52,020 bases of DNA, taken from an uncultured bacterium. Lineage in GTDB: Bacteria > Verrucomicrobiota > Kiritimatiellia > RFP12 > UBA1067. Numbering within the stretch: position 1 is the stretch's first letter; each line of letters starts with the position of its first letter. A program made the position numbers and the translations under genes. The notes under the pieces were generated by a model, which saw only the letters and a list, made by a program, of their open reading frames with translations, did not search any database and was not told where the DNA came from. The stretch covers positions 1 through 52,020 of the forward strand of contig CADCGZ010000019.1 of NCBI GenBank assembly GCA_902801025.1, in the 5' to 3' direction. Below are positions 1-8,181 of this stretch, in pieces.

Positions 1-202
1 AGTCCATGCGCTTATCCGCGCCACGCTCGCGAAGCTCGTCGGCGCCGAGACTGCCGAGACCGTCCGCATCCAGTACGGCGGCTCGATGAAGCCCGGCAAT
101 GCGGCTGAGCTTCTCGCCAAGAAGGACATCGACGGCGGTCTCATCGGCGGCGCGGCCCTCAAGGCGGCCGACTTCGCCGGCATCGTCGCCGCCGCTAACT
201 GA
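1..202 (+). CDS. tpiA: Triosephosphate isomerase, C-terminal part (5' end outside window)
   Basis: The frame open from base 2 encodes the last 66 residues of triosephosphate isomerase, the cytoplasmic glycolytic enzyme interconverting dihydroxyacetone phosphate and glyceraldehyde 3-phosphate. The phosphate-binding signature is clear: [16 protein letters not shown] followed by [20 protein letters not shown], matching the family's YGGSV-P-N and DIDGALVGGASL blocks. The catalytic Glu and Lys lie upstream and are not visible. The stop TGA at 200-202 is two bases before the next start codon, so the LRR lipoprotein gene is probably co-transcribed. Confidence 0.93.
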   Translation, partial: VHALIRATLAKLVGAETAETVRIQYGGSMKPGNAAELLAKKDIDGGLIGGAALKAADFAGIVAAAN

Positions 203-204
203 AC

Positions 205-807
205 ATGAGGCGAGTCTTCACAAAGGTCCTTGCGGTCGCGGCGCTTTCCGCCGCGGTCGCGGGATGCTTCGACGAGCCCGAGCCTGCGTACAAGTCGGTT
301 CCGGAAGGTGCGCGTGTCTATCTCAAGGACCAGGGGCTCGCAGACCTTAAGGGGCAGTCTTTCGACGCCTCGAAGGTCGACTACCTCAACCTCGACCGTA
401 ACGCGCTCACTAACGTGGACGAGGTGGCGTCGCTCACGGGGCTCAAGTGGCTTCGACTCAACTCGAACCAGCTTTCGGCTCTTCCGTCGCTCGACGCCCT
501 CAAGTCGCTTCGCCGCATTTACCTCAGGGACAACAAGTTTGAAGAAGTGCCCGAGGCGCTGAAGGGCCTTCCTTCGCTGACCGACATCGATCTTTCGGGT
601 AACCCCGTTTCGGAAATTCCCGAGTGGCTTGCCAAGAAGGAGGGGCTTGAATTCCTTTCCTTCTCGCGCACTAAGATAACAAAGCTGCCTGACGACCTCT
701 CGTCCTGGCGACGCCTGAAGGCGCTCCAGCTCGGAGATCTCCAGATGACGCCGGACGAAATGGCGCGGATACGAAAGTCGCTTCCAGATGTCGCTATCGT
801 ATTCTGA
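205..807 (+). CDS. Leucine-rich-repeat lipoprotein
   Basis: A 200-residue protein with a lipoprotein signal: positive MRR, hydrophobic residues 7-18, then lipobox AVAGC with the lipidated Cys at residue 21. About five leucine-rich repeats of roughly 23 residues follow (residues 55-180), recognisable as LxxLxLxxNxL..LP blocks such as LKWLRLNSNQLSALPS and LTDIDLSGNPVSEIPE. LRR proteins of this type bind proteins at the cell envelope; the partner cannot be inferred. It starts two bases after the tpiA stop and its 3' end overlaps the next gene by 20 nt. No strong Shine-Dalgarno is visible, consistent with coupling to tpiA. Confidence 0.85.
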   Translation: MRRVFTKVLAVAALSAAVAGCFDEPEPAYKSVPEGARVYLKDQGLADLKGQSFDASKVDYLNLDRNALTNVDEVASLTGLKWLRLNSNQLSALPSLDALKSLRRIYLRDNKFEEVPEALKGLPSLTDIDLSGNPVSEIPEWLAKKEGLEFLSFSRTKITKLPDDLSSWRRLKALQLGDLQMTPDEMARIRKSLPDVAIVF

Positions 808-2218
808 GGTTAAAGAGTTGGCGTCCGGTAAAATCGGACGCCTTCTTTTCAGGTATTCGTGGCCTGCGCTGGTCGCGATGACCTTGAATGCGCTTTATGC
901 CGTAATCGACCGTGCGTTCATAGGCCACGGATGCGGCGTGGATGCGATGGCCGGCATTCAGCTTGCGATGCCGGCGATGATGCTGCTTACGGCGTTTGGC
1001 CCGCTCATTGGCGTTGGACACGCGGCGGTCCTCTCGATCAAGCTTGGCGAAGGCGACCGCGTGACGTGCGAGAAGCTCGTTGGCGAGACAATCGCGCTCA
1101 AGATCCTGCTATACGCCGTTCTCATTCCTCTTCTCTATATTTTTCTCGATCAGGTGCTTTCGCTTTGTGGCGCGGACAAAGTGACGCCTGGTGCGGCGGC
1201 TGCGGCGAAGTCGTATTTGCAAATCGTCCTCTTCTCCCATCTTTTCTCCCATCTTGCCTTCGGCCTTTCCGCCTTGCATCGCGCCGAGGGCGGCGCAATT
1301 CGCGCGATGATGTGTATGATTGTCGGCTTCGGCGCGAACGTGATCCTCGACCCGATACTCATCTTCGGCTTCGGCCTTGGCGTCGTCGGCGCTGCGTGGG
1401 CGACGAACGTTGCGATGCTGCTTTCTTGCATCTGGGCGTTTTCCTACTATCTTCGCGGAGCGAGCGTCGTGCGTCTTCGGCTGCGCCGCATCTGGATATA
1501 TCCGACTCTATTCTGCCGCACTTTCGCAATAGGGCTTGCGCCGTTCCTCCAGCACTTCATGAGCGCGGTGATTATCGCCTCGCTCCAGATCGCGTTTGCG
1601 AAGTGGATGCCAGACGAGGCGTCGCGCACTGCCGAGATGGCTTCGCTCGGAGTCTTCAACAGCGCGCTTATACTTGTCATAATGCCTGTGCTTGGCTGCC
1701 AGCAGGGGCTTCAGCCGATCTTCGGCTACAACTGGGGTGCGCGGAACTTCCGCCGCGTGCTCGAGGCGCTCAAGAAGGGCTTTCTTGTCACGACGGCGCT
1801 TACCGTCTTCGCCTTCGTCATTCAGGTGGTGCCGCCGTTCCCGACGCTTATCGCACGGCTGTTCGTCTCAAGCGACAGCCCCAATGTCATTCGTCTTGCG
1901 GCCAGCGATTTGCAGCTTGCGAACTGTATGATATGGACGATCTCGATCAATGTCGTCGCAACAACATACTTCCAGTCGATTGGAAAGCCAGCAGTCGCAA
2001 TAGGGCTCTCGCTTCTTCGTCAGGGTGTCGTCCTTCTGCCGATCATCTGGTTTCTTCCGTATTTTATCGACGACAAGGCGTTTGCTATCTGGCTTTCGAT
2101 GCCGATTTCCGACGTCCTCTGTCAGCTTGCGACGATACCGCCTGTGCTGCTTCACGCCCGTTTTCTCTCTCGTGTCCGCCCGCGTGGAAAAATTTTAATA
2201 AAAAATTCAATTCCGTAA
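788..2218 (+). CDS. MATE-family multidrug efflux transporter
   Basis: A 476-residue polytopic inner-membrane protein of the usual MATE length, with about 12 hydrophobic segments. The N-terminus (SGKIGRLLFRYSWPALVAMTLNALYAVIDRAFIG) and the later blocks GFGANVILDPILIFGFGLGVVGAAWAT and GCQQGLQPIFGYNWGARN are typical of NorM/DinF-like MATE proteins, which export cationic compounds using Na+ or H+ gradients. The substrate is unknown. The start at 788 lies inside the LRR gene (20-nt overlap) and gives the expected N-terminus. About 50 bases separate the stop from the trp promoter. Confidence 0.9.
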   Translation: MSLSYSEVKELASGKIGRLLFRYSWPALVAMTLNALYAVIDRAFIGHGCGVDAMAGIQLAMPAMMLLTAFGPLIGVGHAAVLSIKLGEGDRVTCEKLVGETIALKILLYAVLIPLLYIFLDQVLSLCGADKVTPGAAAAAKSYLQIVLFSHLFSHLAFGLSALHRAEGGAIRAMMCMIVGFGANVILDPILIFGFGLGVVGAAWATNVAMLLSCIWAFSYYLRGASVVRLRLRRIWIYPTLFCRTFAIGLAPFLQHFMSAVIIASLQIAFAKWMPDEASRTAEMASLGVFNSALILVIMPVLGCQQGLQPIFGYNWGARNFRRVLEALKKGFLVTTALTVFAFVIQVVPPFPTLIARLFVSSDSPNVIRLAASDLQLANCMIWTISINVVATTYFQSIGKPAVAIGLSLLRQGVVLLPIIWFLPYFIDDKAFAIWLSMPISDVLCQLATIPPVLLHARFLSRVRPRGKILIKNSIP

Positions 2219-2248
2219 TCAACGGATACGAATGTGGCTGTCAGGTAG

Positions 2249-2257
2249 TGATATAAT
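2249..2257 (+). promoter_or_regulatory. trp operon promoter (extended -10)
   Basis: TGA-TATAAT at 2249-2257 is a perfect extended -10. No convincing -35 is found at 15-19 nt upstream. The leader-peptide ATG lies 9 nt after the -10 box, so the predicted transcript begins about two to four bases before the start codon. Confidence 0.8.
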
Positions 2258-2266
2258 CTGCGGCAA

Positions 2267-2326
2267 ATGAACAAGATTCCTTCCAGCAACTTTTGGTGGT
2301 GGCGCTGCGTCTGCAAGGCGTGGTGA
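2267..2326 (+). CDS. trpL: trp operon leader peptide
   Basis: A 19-codon reading frame encodes MNKIPSSNFWWWRCVCKAW. Three consecutive Trp codons (2294-2302) are followed by a fourth just before the TGA at 2324-2326, a composition expected only for a Trp-sensing attenuator peptide. It starts 9 nt after a perfect extended -10 box and lies directly before an intrinsic terminator and trpE. When charged tRNA-Trp is scarce the ribosome should stall at the WWW codons and leave bases 2313-2319 free to form an antiterminator. Confidence 0.92.
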   Translation: MNKIPSSNFWWWRCVCKAW

Positions 2327-2366
2327 TCAGGGATTTTTGTTCAATCCCCCCTGAGGGCGGCCTTGC
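2313..2366 (+). promoter_or_regulatory. trp antiterminator pairing and pause hairpin
   Basis: GCAAGGC (2313-2319, inside the leader frame after the WWW codons) is perfectly complementary to GCCTTGC (2360-2366), which is the 5' arm of the terminator. Pairing would destroy the terminator stem. In addition TCAGGG (2327-2332) can pair with CCCTGA (2349-2354), a candidate pause hairpin. A ribosome reaching the stop codon at 2324 would cover 2313-2319 and favour termination. Confidence 0.75.
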
Positions 2367-2398
2367 TTCTTTGTAAGTAAGGTCGCCTTCTTATTTTT
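2356..2398 (+). terminator. trp attenuator terminator
   Basis: A 13-bp stem (2356-2368 with 2375-2387, two G-U pairs) has a 6-nt loop and is followed by a T-rich run ending TTATTTTT. It lies between the leader peptide and trpE, so premature termination here is the attenuation step. Confidence 0.88.
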
Positions 2399-2432
2399 AA
2401 ACTGAAATTCAATTCATCAAGGAGAAATTCAA

Positions 2433-3833
2433 ATGCTCAAGAACCTGACAAAAGAGGAATTCGAAAGGAGGACTGCGGGCGGAAGACGCACGCCGGTGTT
2501 CCGCGAATATCTCGCAGACCGCGAAACCCCCGTGTCGGTGCTTACGCGTATCATCGACGAGCCGAAAGACCTCTTTCTTCTCGAAAGCGTCTACAACGGC
2601 GAGCGCAAGGGACGCTACTCGTATCTCGGCCTCGATCCAGTCGAGAAGCCGGACGAAAGGCCGTTTACTGCCGCTCCGGAGCTGCCGTCCTTCCAGGGCG
2701 GTCGCGTCGGATACTTTGCCTACGAGTCCGTATCGGACTTCGAGCCACGCGTCCCCCGCCGCCATGAGGAGGGAACGTCGTCGGAGGCATTCATGACAGT
2801 CGACTCGTTCGTTGTGTTTGATTCCGTCCGTGACACGGCGATTGTCGCAAAAGTTGCGGCGAACGACGCGCCCGACGCCTACGAGAGGACGATGCGCGAG
2901 ATCGAGGAACTGCGCAACCGACTCCTTTCCGCCGAGTCCATCGCGCACTACGTCGAAGGGCACACGCCCACCGCCGCATCGCGCGAGCCGTCGCTTTCCG
3001 AGTTTGTGCCAGAGATGACCGAGGACGAGTTCTGCGCCATCGTCGGTCGCTGCAAGGAGGCGATTCGCGCGGGCGAGGTGATCCAGATCGTTCCGTCGCA
3101 GAAGTTTACCGCAAAGACTGACATCCCGCCGCTCGCGCTCTATCGCGCCCTGCGGCTTGTGAATCCGTCGCCATACAATTTCTTCCTCCGCGTCGGACCG
3201 AAGACGCTGATTGGTTCGTCGCCCGAGGAACTTGTGCGTCTTGAAAAGGGGATTGGCTCGATCGCTCCGATTGCCGGCACGCGTCCGCGCGGTGCGACGC
3301 CCGAGATGGACCGTGCGCTTGAGGCGGAGCTTCTCGCAGACCCCAAGGAACGCGCAGAGCACATGATGCTTGTCGATCTCGCTCGAAACGACCTCGGCCG
3401 CGTCGCTAAGACTGGCACTGTCGCGGTGCGAGACCTCGCGCACATCGAGCGCTATTCGCACGTGATGCACATCGTCTCGAACGTCTACGGCGAACTTGAT
3501 CCCGACAAGGCCGATGCGCAGGGGCTTTTCAAGGCGGCGTTTCCGGCTGGCACGCTCACCGGTGCGCCGAAGATCCGCGCTATGGAGCTTCTCGCCGAGT
3601 TTGAGAAGTCGCCGCGCGGCGTCTACGGTGGCGCGGCGGGTTATTTCAGCTACACTGGCGACATGGACTTCGCCATCGTCATACGTACGATGGTTCTCGA
3701 AAACGGCACGCTCACGATGCGCGCCGGCGCCGGTATCGTCGCGGACTCCGATCCTGCGAAGGAGTATCAGGAAACGATAAACAAGTCAAAGGCAATCTTC
3801 CAGGCGGCGCAGTTCGCAAAGGAGCTCGCATGA
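2433..3833 (+). CDS. trpE: Anthranilate synthase component I
   Basis: A 466-residue cytoplasmic enzyme that converts chorismate to anthranilate using ammonia from TrpG. The LLES motif for feedback inhibition by tryptophan is present at residues 49-52. The chorismate-binding half carries PIAGTRPRG, AEHMMLVDLARNDLGRV, FPAGTLTGAPKIRAMELL and RAGAGIVADSDPAKEYQET. It is slightly shorter than many TrpE proteins. AAGGAG at 2419-2424 lies 8 nt before the ATG, a strong ribosome-binding site. The stop overlaps the trpGD start as ATGA, implying translational coupling and balanced synthesis of the two subunits. Confidence 0.95.
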   Translation: MLKNLTKEEFERRTAGGRRTPVFREYLADRETPVSVLTRIIDEPKDLFLLESVYNGERKGRYSYLGLDPVEKPDERPFTAAPELPSFQGGRVGYFAYESVSDFEPRVPRRHEEGTSSEAFMTVDSFVVFDSVRDTAIVAKVAANDAPDAYERTMREIEELRNRLLSAESIAHYVEGHTPTAASREPSLSEFVPEMTEDEFCAIVGRCKEAIRAGEVIQIVPSQKFTAKTDIPPLALYRALRLVNPSPYNFFLRVGPKTLIGSSPEELVRLEKGIGSIAPIAGTRPRGATPEMDRALEAELLADPKERAEHMMLVDLARNDLGRVAKTGTVAVRDLAHIERYSHVMHIVSNVYGELDPDKADAQGLFKAAFPAGTLTGAPKIRAMELLAEFEKSPRGVYGGAAGYFSYTGDMDFAIVIRTMVLENGTLTMRAGAGIVADSDPAKEYQETINKSKAIFQAAQFAKELA

Positions 3834-5389
3834 CTATTCTAATAGACAACTACGATTCGTTCACCTACAACCTCGTCCAGGCGATAGCCGGACTTGGCAT
3901 CGACATCAAGGTGTTCAGGAATGACAAGATCGACGTCGAGGGGATTGCAGCGCTGAAGCCAGACTCCCTCGTCATATCTCCCGGCCCCGGCAATCCCGAT
4001 TCTGCCGGAATCTCGCTCGCGGCGGTCCAGGCGTTCGCGGGGAAGATTCCGATTCTCGGCGTTTGCCTCGGTCACCAGACGATTGCGCAGGCGTTCGGCG
4101 GGCGCATCGTCCACGCGAAGTCGCTTATGCACGGCAAGACGAGCCGTATACGCCACGACGGGAAGGGCATTTTCGAGGGGCTACCGCAGGGCTTCGAGGC
4201 GATGCGCTACCATTCGCTCGCCGTGGAACGCGCGACTCTCCCCGACTGCTTCGAGATTTCCGCCGAGGCGGACGACGGCGAGATAATGGCGCTTCGTCAC
4301 AAGACGATGCCGATAGAGTCGGTGCAGTATCATCCCGAGTCGATTGGCACTCCCGAGGGAATCGGCCAGCTCCGCAATTTCTTCGGCATCGAGGCGCGGC
4401 GTGAATCGTCCGAGGAGACGGTCGCCTACCACGAGTTCCGCGGCATACTCCGCGGCGACTACTCGGAACGCGAGCTTTTCGCGCTGCTCACCGACAGCCG
4501 TGAGCGTCCCGTGACGACTGCGCGTCTCGTGGGCGCGGCGAGGGCCATGCGCGACGCGATGGGCCGCGTTGATCTCGGATGCGACGACGCCGTCGATCTC
4601 GTCGGAACTGGCGGCGATGGACGCCATACTATCAACATCTCAACCACTGCGGCGTTTGTCGCGGCAGGTGCAGGCGTCAAGATCGCGAAGCACGGCAATG
4701 TCGCCGCGACTTCAAAGTGCGGTGCCGCTGACGTTCTTAGGGAACTTGGCGTCGACTTGACGCTCAAGCCAGACGGCGTGCGTGCGTGCTTCGACGAGAC
4801 CGGCATCGCGTTTCTCTTCGCGCAGCGCTACCACCCCGGAATGCGCTTCGCGGCGAATGTGCGCCGCCAGCTCGGCTTCAAGACTCTCTTCAACCTGCTC
4901 GGGCCCATCACCAACCCGGCTGGCGTGACGCGCCAGGCGATTGGCGTCTATGACCCGAAGCTCGTGCCGACGGTTGCTGAGGCGCTCAAGGAGCTTGGCA
5001 GCGTCCATGCGCTTGTGTTCTCCGGAACTGAGGGCATGGACGAAATCGCACCTACGGGATTCACGATTTTGTCGGAGTTAAACGACGGCAAGATATCGAC
5101 TGGGCTTTTCAGTGCCGATTCGGTGCTTCCCAAGGCCGAGCGCGACCTGTCGGGGCTTGCCGGTGGAGATGCCGCGGAGAATGCCGCAATCCTTCGCGGG
5201 ATTCTCTCCGGTGAAATCGGCGGCGTCAGGCGCGATGCTGTTCTCGTCAACGCGGCGGCGGCAATCGTCGCGGGTGGCAAGGCGGCAACGATGGAAGAAG
5301 GTTACAAGCTTGCCTGCGAGTCGGTTGACTCGGGGCGGGCGTCTGAAAAACTAAAGGAGTTCGTGAAATGCACTTCAAAGATGCACTGA
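3830..5389 (+). CDS. trpGD: TrpG-TrpD fusion: anthranilate synthase glutaminase and anthranilate phosphoribosyltransferase
   Basis: A 519-residue bifunctional protein. Residues 1-190 are a class I glutamine amidotransferase: SPGPGNP oxyanion region, nucleophile Cys79 in LGVCLGH, and His168/Glu170 in VQYHPES. From about residue 200 a type 3 phosphoribosyltransferase follows, with GTGGDGRHTINIS and KHGNVAATSKCGAADVL, and NLLGPITNPAG further on. The first half supplies ammonia to TrpE; the second transfers phosphoribose from PRPP to anthranilate. Fusion in this order is known from enterobacteria. It overlaps trpE by 4 nt and trpC by 22 nt. Confidence 0.95.
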   Translation: MTILIDNYDSFTYNLVQAIAGLGIDIKVFRNDKIDVEGIAALKPDSLVISPGPGNPDSAGISLAAVQAFAGKIPILGVCLGHQTIAQAFGGRIVHAKSLMHGKTSRIRHDGKGIFEGLPQGFEAMRYHSLAVERATLPDCFEISAEADDGEIMALRHKTMPIESVQYHPESIGTPEGIGQLRNFFGIEARRESSEETVAYHEFRGILRGDYSERELFALLTDSRERPVTTARLVGAARAMRDAMGRVDLGCDDAVDLVGTGGDGRHTINISTTAAFVAAGAGVKIAKHGNVAATSKCGAADVLRELGVDLTLKPDGVRACFDETGIAFLFAQRYHPGMRFAANVRRQLGFKTLFNLLGPITNPAGVTRQAIGVYDPKLVPTVAEALKELGSVHALVFSGTEGMDEIAPTGFTILSELNDGKISTGLFSADSVLPKAERDLSGLAGGDAAENAAILRGILSGEIGGVRRDAVLVNAAAAIVAGGKAATMEEGYKLACESVDSGRASEKLKEFVKCTSKMH

Positions 5390-6045
5390 GTAGGGAAGGC
5401 GTCAACATCATCGCCGAATTCAAGCGCGCGTCGCCGTCGCTTGGAGATATTGACGTCGCGGCCGATCCGGTCGCAAAGGCGAAGATATACGAGCAAGGAG
5501 GGGCGGCCGCAATGTCGGTTCTCTGCGACGCCGCGCGATTCAAGGGCAGCGTCGAGGACTTGCGGCGAGTTGCCGCGTCTGGCGCGAAGATTCCGCTTCT
5601 TGCGAAAGACTTCATCTCGGAGAAGGAGCGACTTCACGAGGTGAAGGATGCGGGCGCGAGCGCGGCCTTGCTGATCGTCCGCTACCTCGACGACGAGAAG
5701 CTTTCCGAGCTTCTTGCCGAGGCGCGTGGTCTCGGGCTTGACGCGCTCGTCGAGACGCACAGCGAGGAGGAGATAAAGAGGGCAGTCGCAGTTGGCGCTG
5801 ACATCATCGGCGTCAACTGCCGCGATCTTTCCAACTTCACAGTGGACGTCTCGATATCCGAAAGGCTTCTCAAGGCGATCCCAGACGGCATCGTCAAGGT
5901 CGCGGAGAGCGGCATCAAGACGAGCGCGGACATCGCGCGGCTTCGTGCCGCAGGCGCAAACGCGTTCCTTATAGGAACTGCGCTTATGAAGTCTCAAGAT
6001 CCTGAAGGGGCGCTACGGAGCCTTCTTGAGTCAGCAACCCTATAG
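5368..6045 (+). CDS. trpC: Indole-3-glycerol phosphate synthase (short form)
   Basis: A 225-residue TIM-barrel enzyme that closes carboxyphenylaminodeoxyribulose phosphate to indole-3-glycerol phosphate. Glu17 and Lys19 in IIAEFKRASPS and Lys80 in LAKDF match catalytic positions; DALVETHSEEE, IGVNCRDLSNF and AESGIK complete the barrel. The usual 40-residue N-terminal helical extension that helps cap the active site is missing. The start is supported by AAGGAG eight bases upstream, inside the trpD end. The 22-nt overlap with trpGD indicates coupling. Confidence 0.9.
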   Translation: MHFKDALSREGVNIIAEFKRASPSLGDIDVAADPVAKAKIYEQGGAAAMSVLCDAARFKGSVEDLRRVAASGAKIPLLAKDFISEKERLHEVKDAGASAALLIVRYLDDEKLSELLAEARGLGLDALVETHSEEEIKRAVAVGADIIGVNCRDLSNFTVDVSISERLLKAIPDGIVKVAESGIKTSADIARLRAAGANAFLIGTALMKSQDPEGALRSLLESATL

Positions 6046-6050
6046 TATCT

Positions 6051-6106
6051 CAACCCTTCAACCCTTCAACCTTTCAACTTTTCAACCTTTCAACCTTTCA
6101 ACTTTT
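6051..6106. repeat. GTTGAAAR 8-nt tandem repeat tract (reverse orientation)
   Basis: About seven units of TTTCAACY (the complement of GTTGAAAR) fill the trpC-trpB junction. The tract ends five bases before the trpB ATG and replaces any Shine-Dalgarno. Its complement orientation is opposite to the tract after trpB, so trpB is bracketed by inverted copies. Confidence 0.9.
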
Positions 6107-6111
6107 ACATT

Positions 6112-7293
6112 ATGAACACGACAAAACATTACGGACCATACGGCGGACAGTACGTCGCCGAAACGCTGATGGGACCACTCAACGAACTTGCGGCGGCATA
6201 TCTCGAAGCGAAGAAAGACCCTGAGTTCCAACGCGAATTCGTGGCTCTCCTCAAGGACTATGTCGGGCGCGAGTCGCCGATCACCGTCTGCAATCGTCTC
6301 TCCGCGAAACTTGGCGGTGCGACGATAGTCCTGAAGCGCGAGGACCTAAACCATACTGGCGCCCACAAGGTCAACAATACGATTGGCCAGGCGCTCCTCG
6401 CGAAGCGCATGGGCAAGAAGCGCCTGATCGCAGAGACCGGCGCTGGGATGCACGGCGTCGCGACGGCGACAGTCGCCGCGCTACTCGGTATGCCCTGCGA
6501 GGTCTACATGGGCGCGATCGACGTGAAGCGCCAGGCGCCCAATGTCGAGCGCATGAAGATGCTTGGCGCGACCGTCCATTCGATAGAGGAGGGCAGCGCA
6601 ACCTTGAAGGACGCGATGAACGAAGCTCTTCGCGACTGGGTCACGAACTGCGACGACACTTTCTATGTGATCGGAACGGCGGCCGGCCCATATCCGTATC
6701 CCGAGATGGTGAAGGACTTCCAGTCTGTCATCGGCAAGGAGGCGCGTCGCCAGTGCCTCGAGAAGTTTGGTCGACTTCCAGACCAGGCGATTGCGTGCGT
6801 CGGCGGCGGTTCCAATGCCATCGGGCTCTTTGCCGGGTTTATGGACGACGCGGGCGTAAAGCTCGTCGGCGTCGAGGCGGCTGGCAAGGGAATCGCGACT
6901 GGTGAGCACGCGGCGTCGATCAACGGCGGGCGTCTCGGCGTTCTCCACGGCGCCAAGACGATGCTACTCCAGACAGCGGACGGCAACGTGATAGACACGT
7001 ATTCCGTCTCGGCCGGACTTGACTACCCAGGTGTCGGCCCTGAGCACTGCCATCTCCATGACACGGGTCGCGCCGAATATTCGTCGATCACGGACGACGA
7101 GGCGATTGCCGCGTTCGACGACTTGTGCCGCTACGAGGGCATCATCCCCGCGCTCGAGTCGAGCCACGCGCTCGCAGAGGCAATAAAGCGCGCGCCGTCG
7201 CTTCCCAAGGAAACGATCCTTCTCGTGTGCCTTTCGGGGCGCGGTGACAAGGATCTCGAAAATATACTCGCATATAAAAGGTTGAAAAGTTGA
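6112..7293 (+). CDS. trpB: Tryptophan synthase beta chain
   Basis: A 393-residue PLP enzyme that condenses indole with serine to tryptophan in the alpha2-beta2 complex. It begins at the canonical [14 protein letters not shown] block. The PLP lysine is Lys86 in NHTGAHK, and the phosphate loop [10 protein letters not shown] and [13 protein letters not shown] are intact. Length is normal. No Shine-Dalgarno precedes it because the upstream junction is an 8-nt repeat tract. Its last four codons and stop (RLKS, TGA) are encoded by the start of the next repeat tract, so the C-terminal tail appears repeat-derived. Confidence 0.96.
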   Translation: MNTTKHYGPYGGQYVAETLMGPLNELAAAYLEAKKDPEFQREFVALLKDYVGRESPITVCNRLSAKLGGATIVLKREDLNHTGAHKVNNTIGQALLAKRMGKKRLIAETGAGMHGVATATVAALLGMPCEVYMGAIDVKRQAPNVERMKMLGATVHSIEEGSATLKDAMNEALRDWVTNCDDTFYVIGTAAGPYPYPEMVKDFQSVIGKEARRQCLEKFGRLPDQAIACVGGGSNAIGLFAGFMDDAGVKLVGVEAAGKGIATGEHAASINGGRLGVLHGAKTMLLQTADGNVIDTYSVSAGLDYPGVGPEHCHLHDTGRAEYSSITDDEAIAAFDDLCRYEGIIPALESSHALAEAIKRAPSLPKETILLVCLSGRGDKDLENILAYKRLKS

Positions 7294-7340
7294 AAAGTTG
7301 AAAGGTTGAAAAGTTAAAAAGTTGAAAGGCGAAAAGTTGG
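7281..7340. repeat. GTTGAAAR 8-nt tandem repeat tract (forward orientation)
   Basis: About seven units of GTTGAAAA/GTTGAAAG with minor decay. The tract begins inside the trpB coding sequence, supplies its TGA stop at 7291-7293 and ends 20 bases before the trpA start. Confidence 0.9.
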
Positions 7341-7360
7341 AACATACAGGACGAAAAATC

Positions 7361-8101
7361 ATGAAACAGAGAATTACAGACTGCTTTGCAAAGGCCAAGT
7401 CCGAGGGGCGCGGCGCATTTGTCGCGTACATGACTATTGGCTATCCAACGCTTGAAAAGAGCGAAGCCGCCGTCGAGACGCTGATCTCCGAGGGCGCAGA
7501 CATAATCGAACTCGGCGTGCCGTTCTCCGACCCGTTTGCCGACGGTGCGGTGATACGCGCCGCCGCCTACGAGGCGCTGCGCCAGGGAGTGACGCTTCAC
7601 GATGTCATCGCGCTCGCGAAGCGCGTTCGTTCGCGCCATCCAGAGACGGGGCTCGTCCTCTTTTCGTATTACAATCTTCTCTTCGCCAACGGGCTCGAGA
7701 AGTTCGCGGACGAAGCGGCCGACGCAGGGATTGACGCAGTCCTCGCAGTGGACCTACCGCTTGAGGAACGAGACGAACTTCTGGCGGTCCTTAAGCCGCG
7801 CGGGATGTCATACGTTCCGCTGATTGCGCCCAACACGCCGATCGAGCGCGTGAAGGCGAGCGCGGAAGGGCTTGAGAACACCTTCCTCTATGTTATCACA
7901 GTGAAGGGCATCACGGGCGCAAGGAAGGAGCTTCCGAAGGAGCTTTCCACGCGGCTCGAGGCAGTCCGCGCTGCGGTGAAGCTTCCGATTGCTGCGGGCT
8001 TCGGCATTTCCTCGAAGGAGCAGGCCGACGAAATATGCCGCCACGCGGACGGCTACATCATCGGTTCTGCACTCGTCAAGAGGTTTGGAGCGAAAGAGTA
8101 G
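7361..8101 (+). CDS. trpA: Tryptophan synthase alpha chain
   Basis: A 246-residue TIM-barrel subunit that cleaves indole-3-glycerol phosphate to indole and glyceraldehyde 3-phosphate and channels indole to TrpB. Catalytic Glu50 in IELGVPFSDP and Asp61 in FADGAVI are present, and the N-terminus FVAYMTIGYP is typical. The ATG at 7361 gives the normal N-terminus. An in-frame ATG at 7322 inside the repeat tract would add 13 unrelated residues and is less likely. It is slightly shorter than average for TrpA. Confidence 0.94.
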   Translation: MKQRITDCFAKAKSEGRGAFVAYMTIGYPTLEKSEAAVETLISEGADIIELGVPFSDPFADGAVIRAAAYEALRQGVTLHDVIALAKRVRSRHPETGLVLFSYYNLLFANGLEKFADEAADAGIDAVLAVDLPLEERDELLAVLKPRGMSYVPLIAPNTPIERVKASAEGLENTFLYVITVKGITGARKELPKELSTRLEAVRAAVKLPIAAGFGISSKEQADEICRHADGYIIGSALVKRFGAKE

Positions 8102-8103
8102 CC

Positions 8104-8156
8104 GTGTAGAACGTGCAGAACATGTAGAGACTCTACACGATCTACATGTTCTACAT
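8104..8156. repeat. GTAGA-type repeat with perfect 12-bp inverted repeat
   Basis: AGAACATGTAGA (8117-8128) and TCTACATGTTCT (8141-8152) form a perfect 12-bp stem with a 12-nt loop; partial extra copies of GTAGAAC and CTCTACA surround it. It lies between trpA and trpF. No T-run follows, so it is probably not an intrinsic terminator but could stabilise or punctuate the mRNA. Confidence 0.75.
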
Positions 8157-8181
8157 GGTTAAATAACAAACTCTGTTCACT

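Noticed and set aside
859..2256. A 465-codon frame overlapping the MATE gene on the same strand
   Set aside because: Arg/Cys/His-rich shadow of the MATE frame without hydrophobic pattern or domain.
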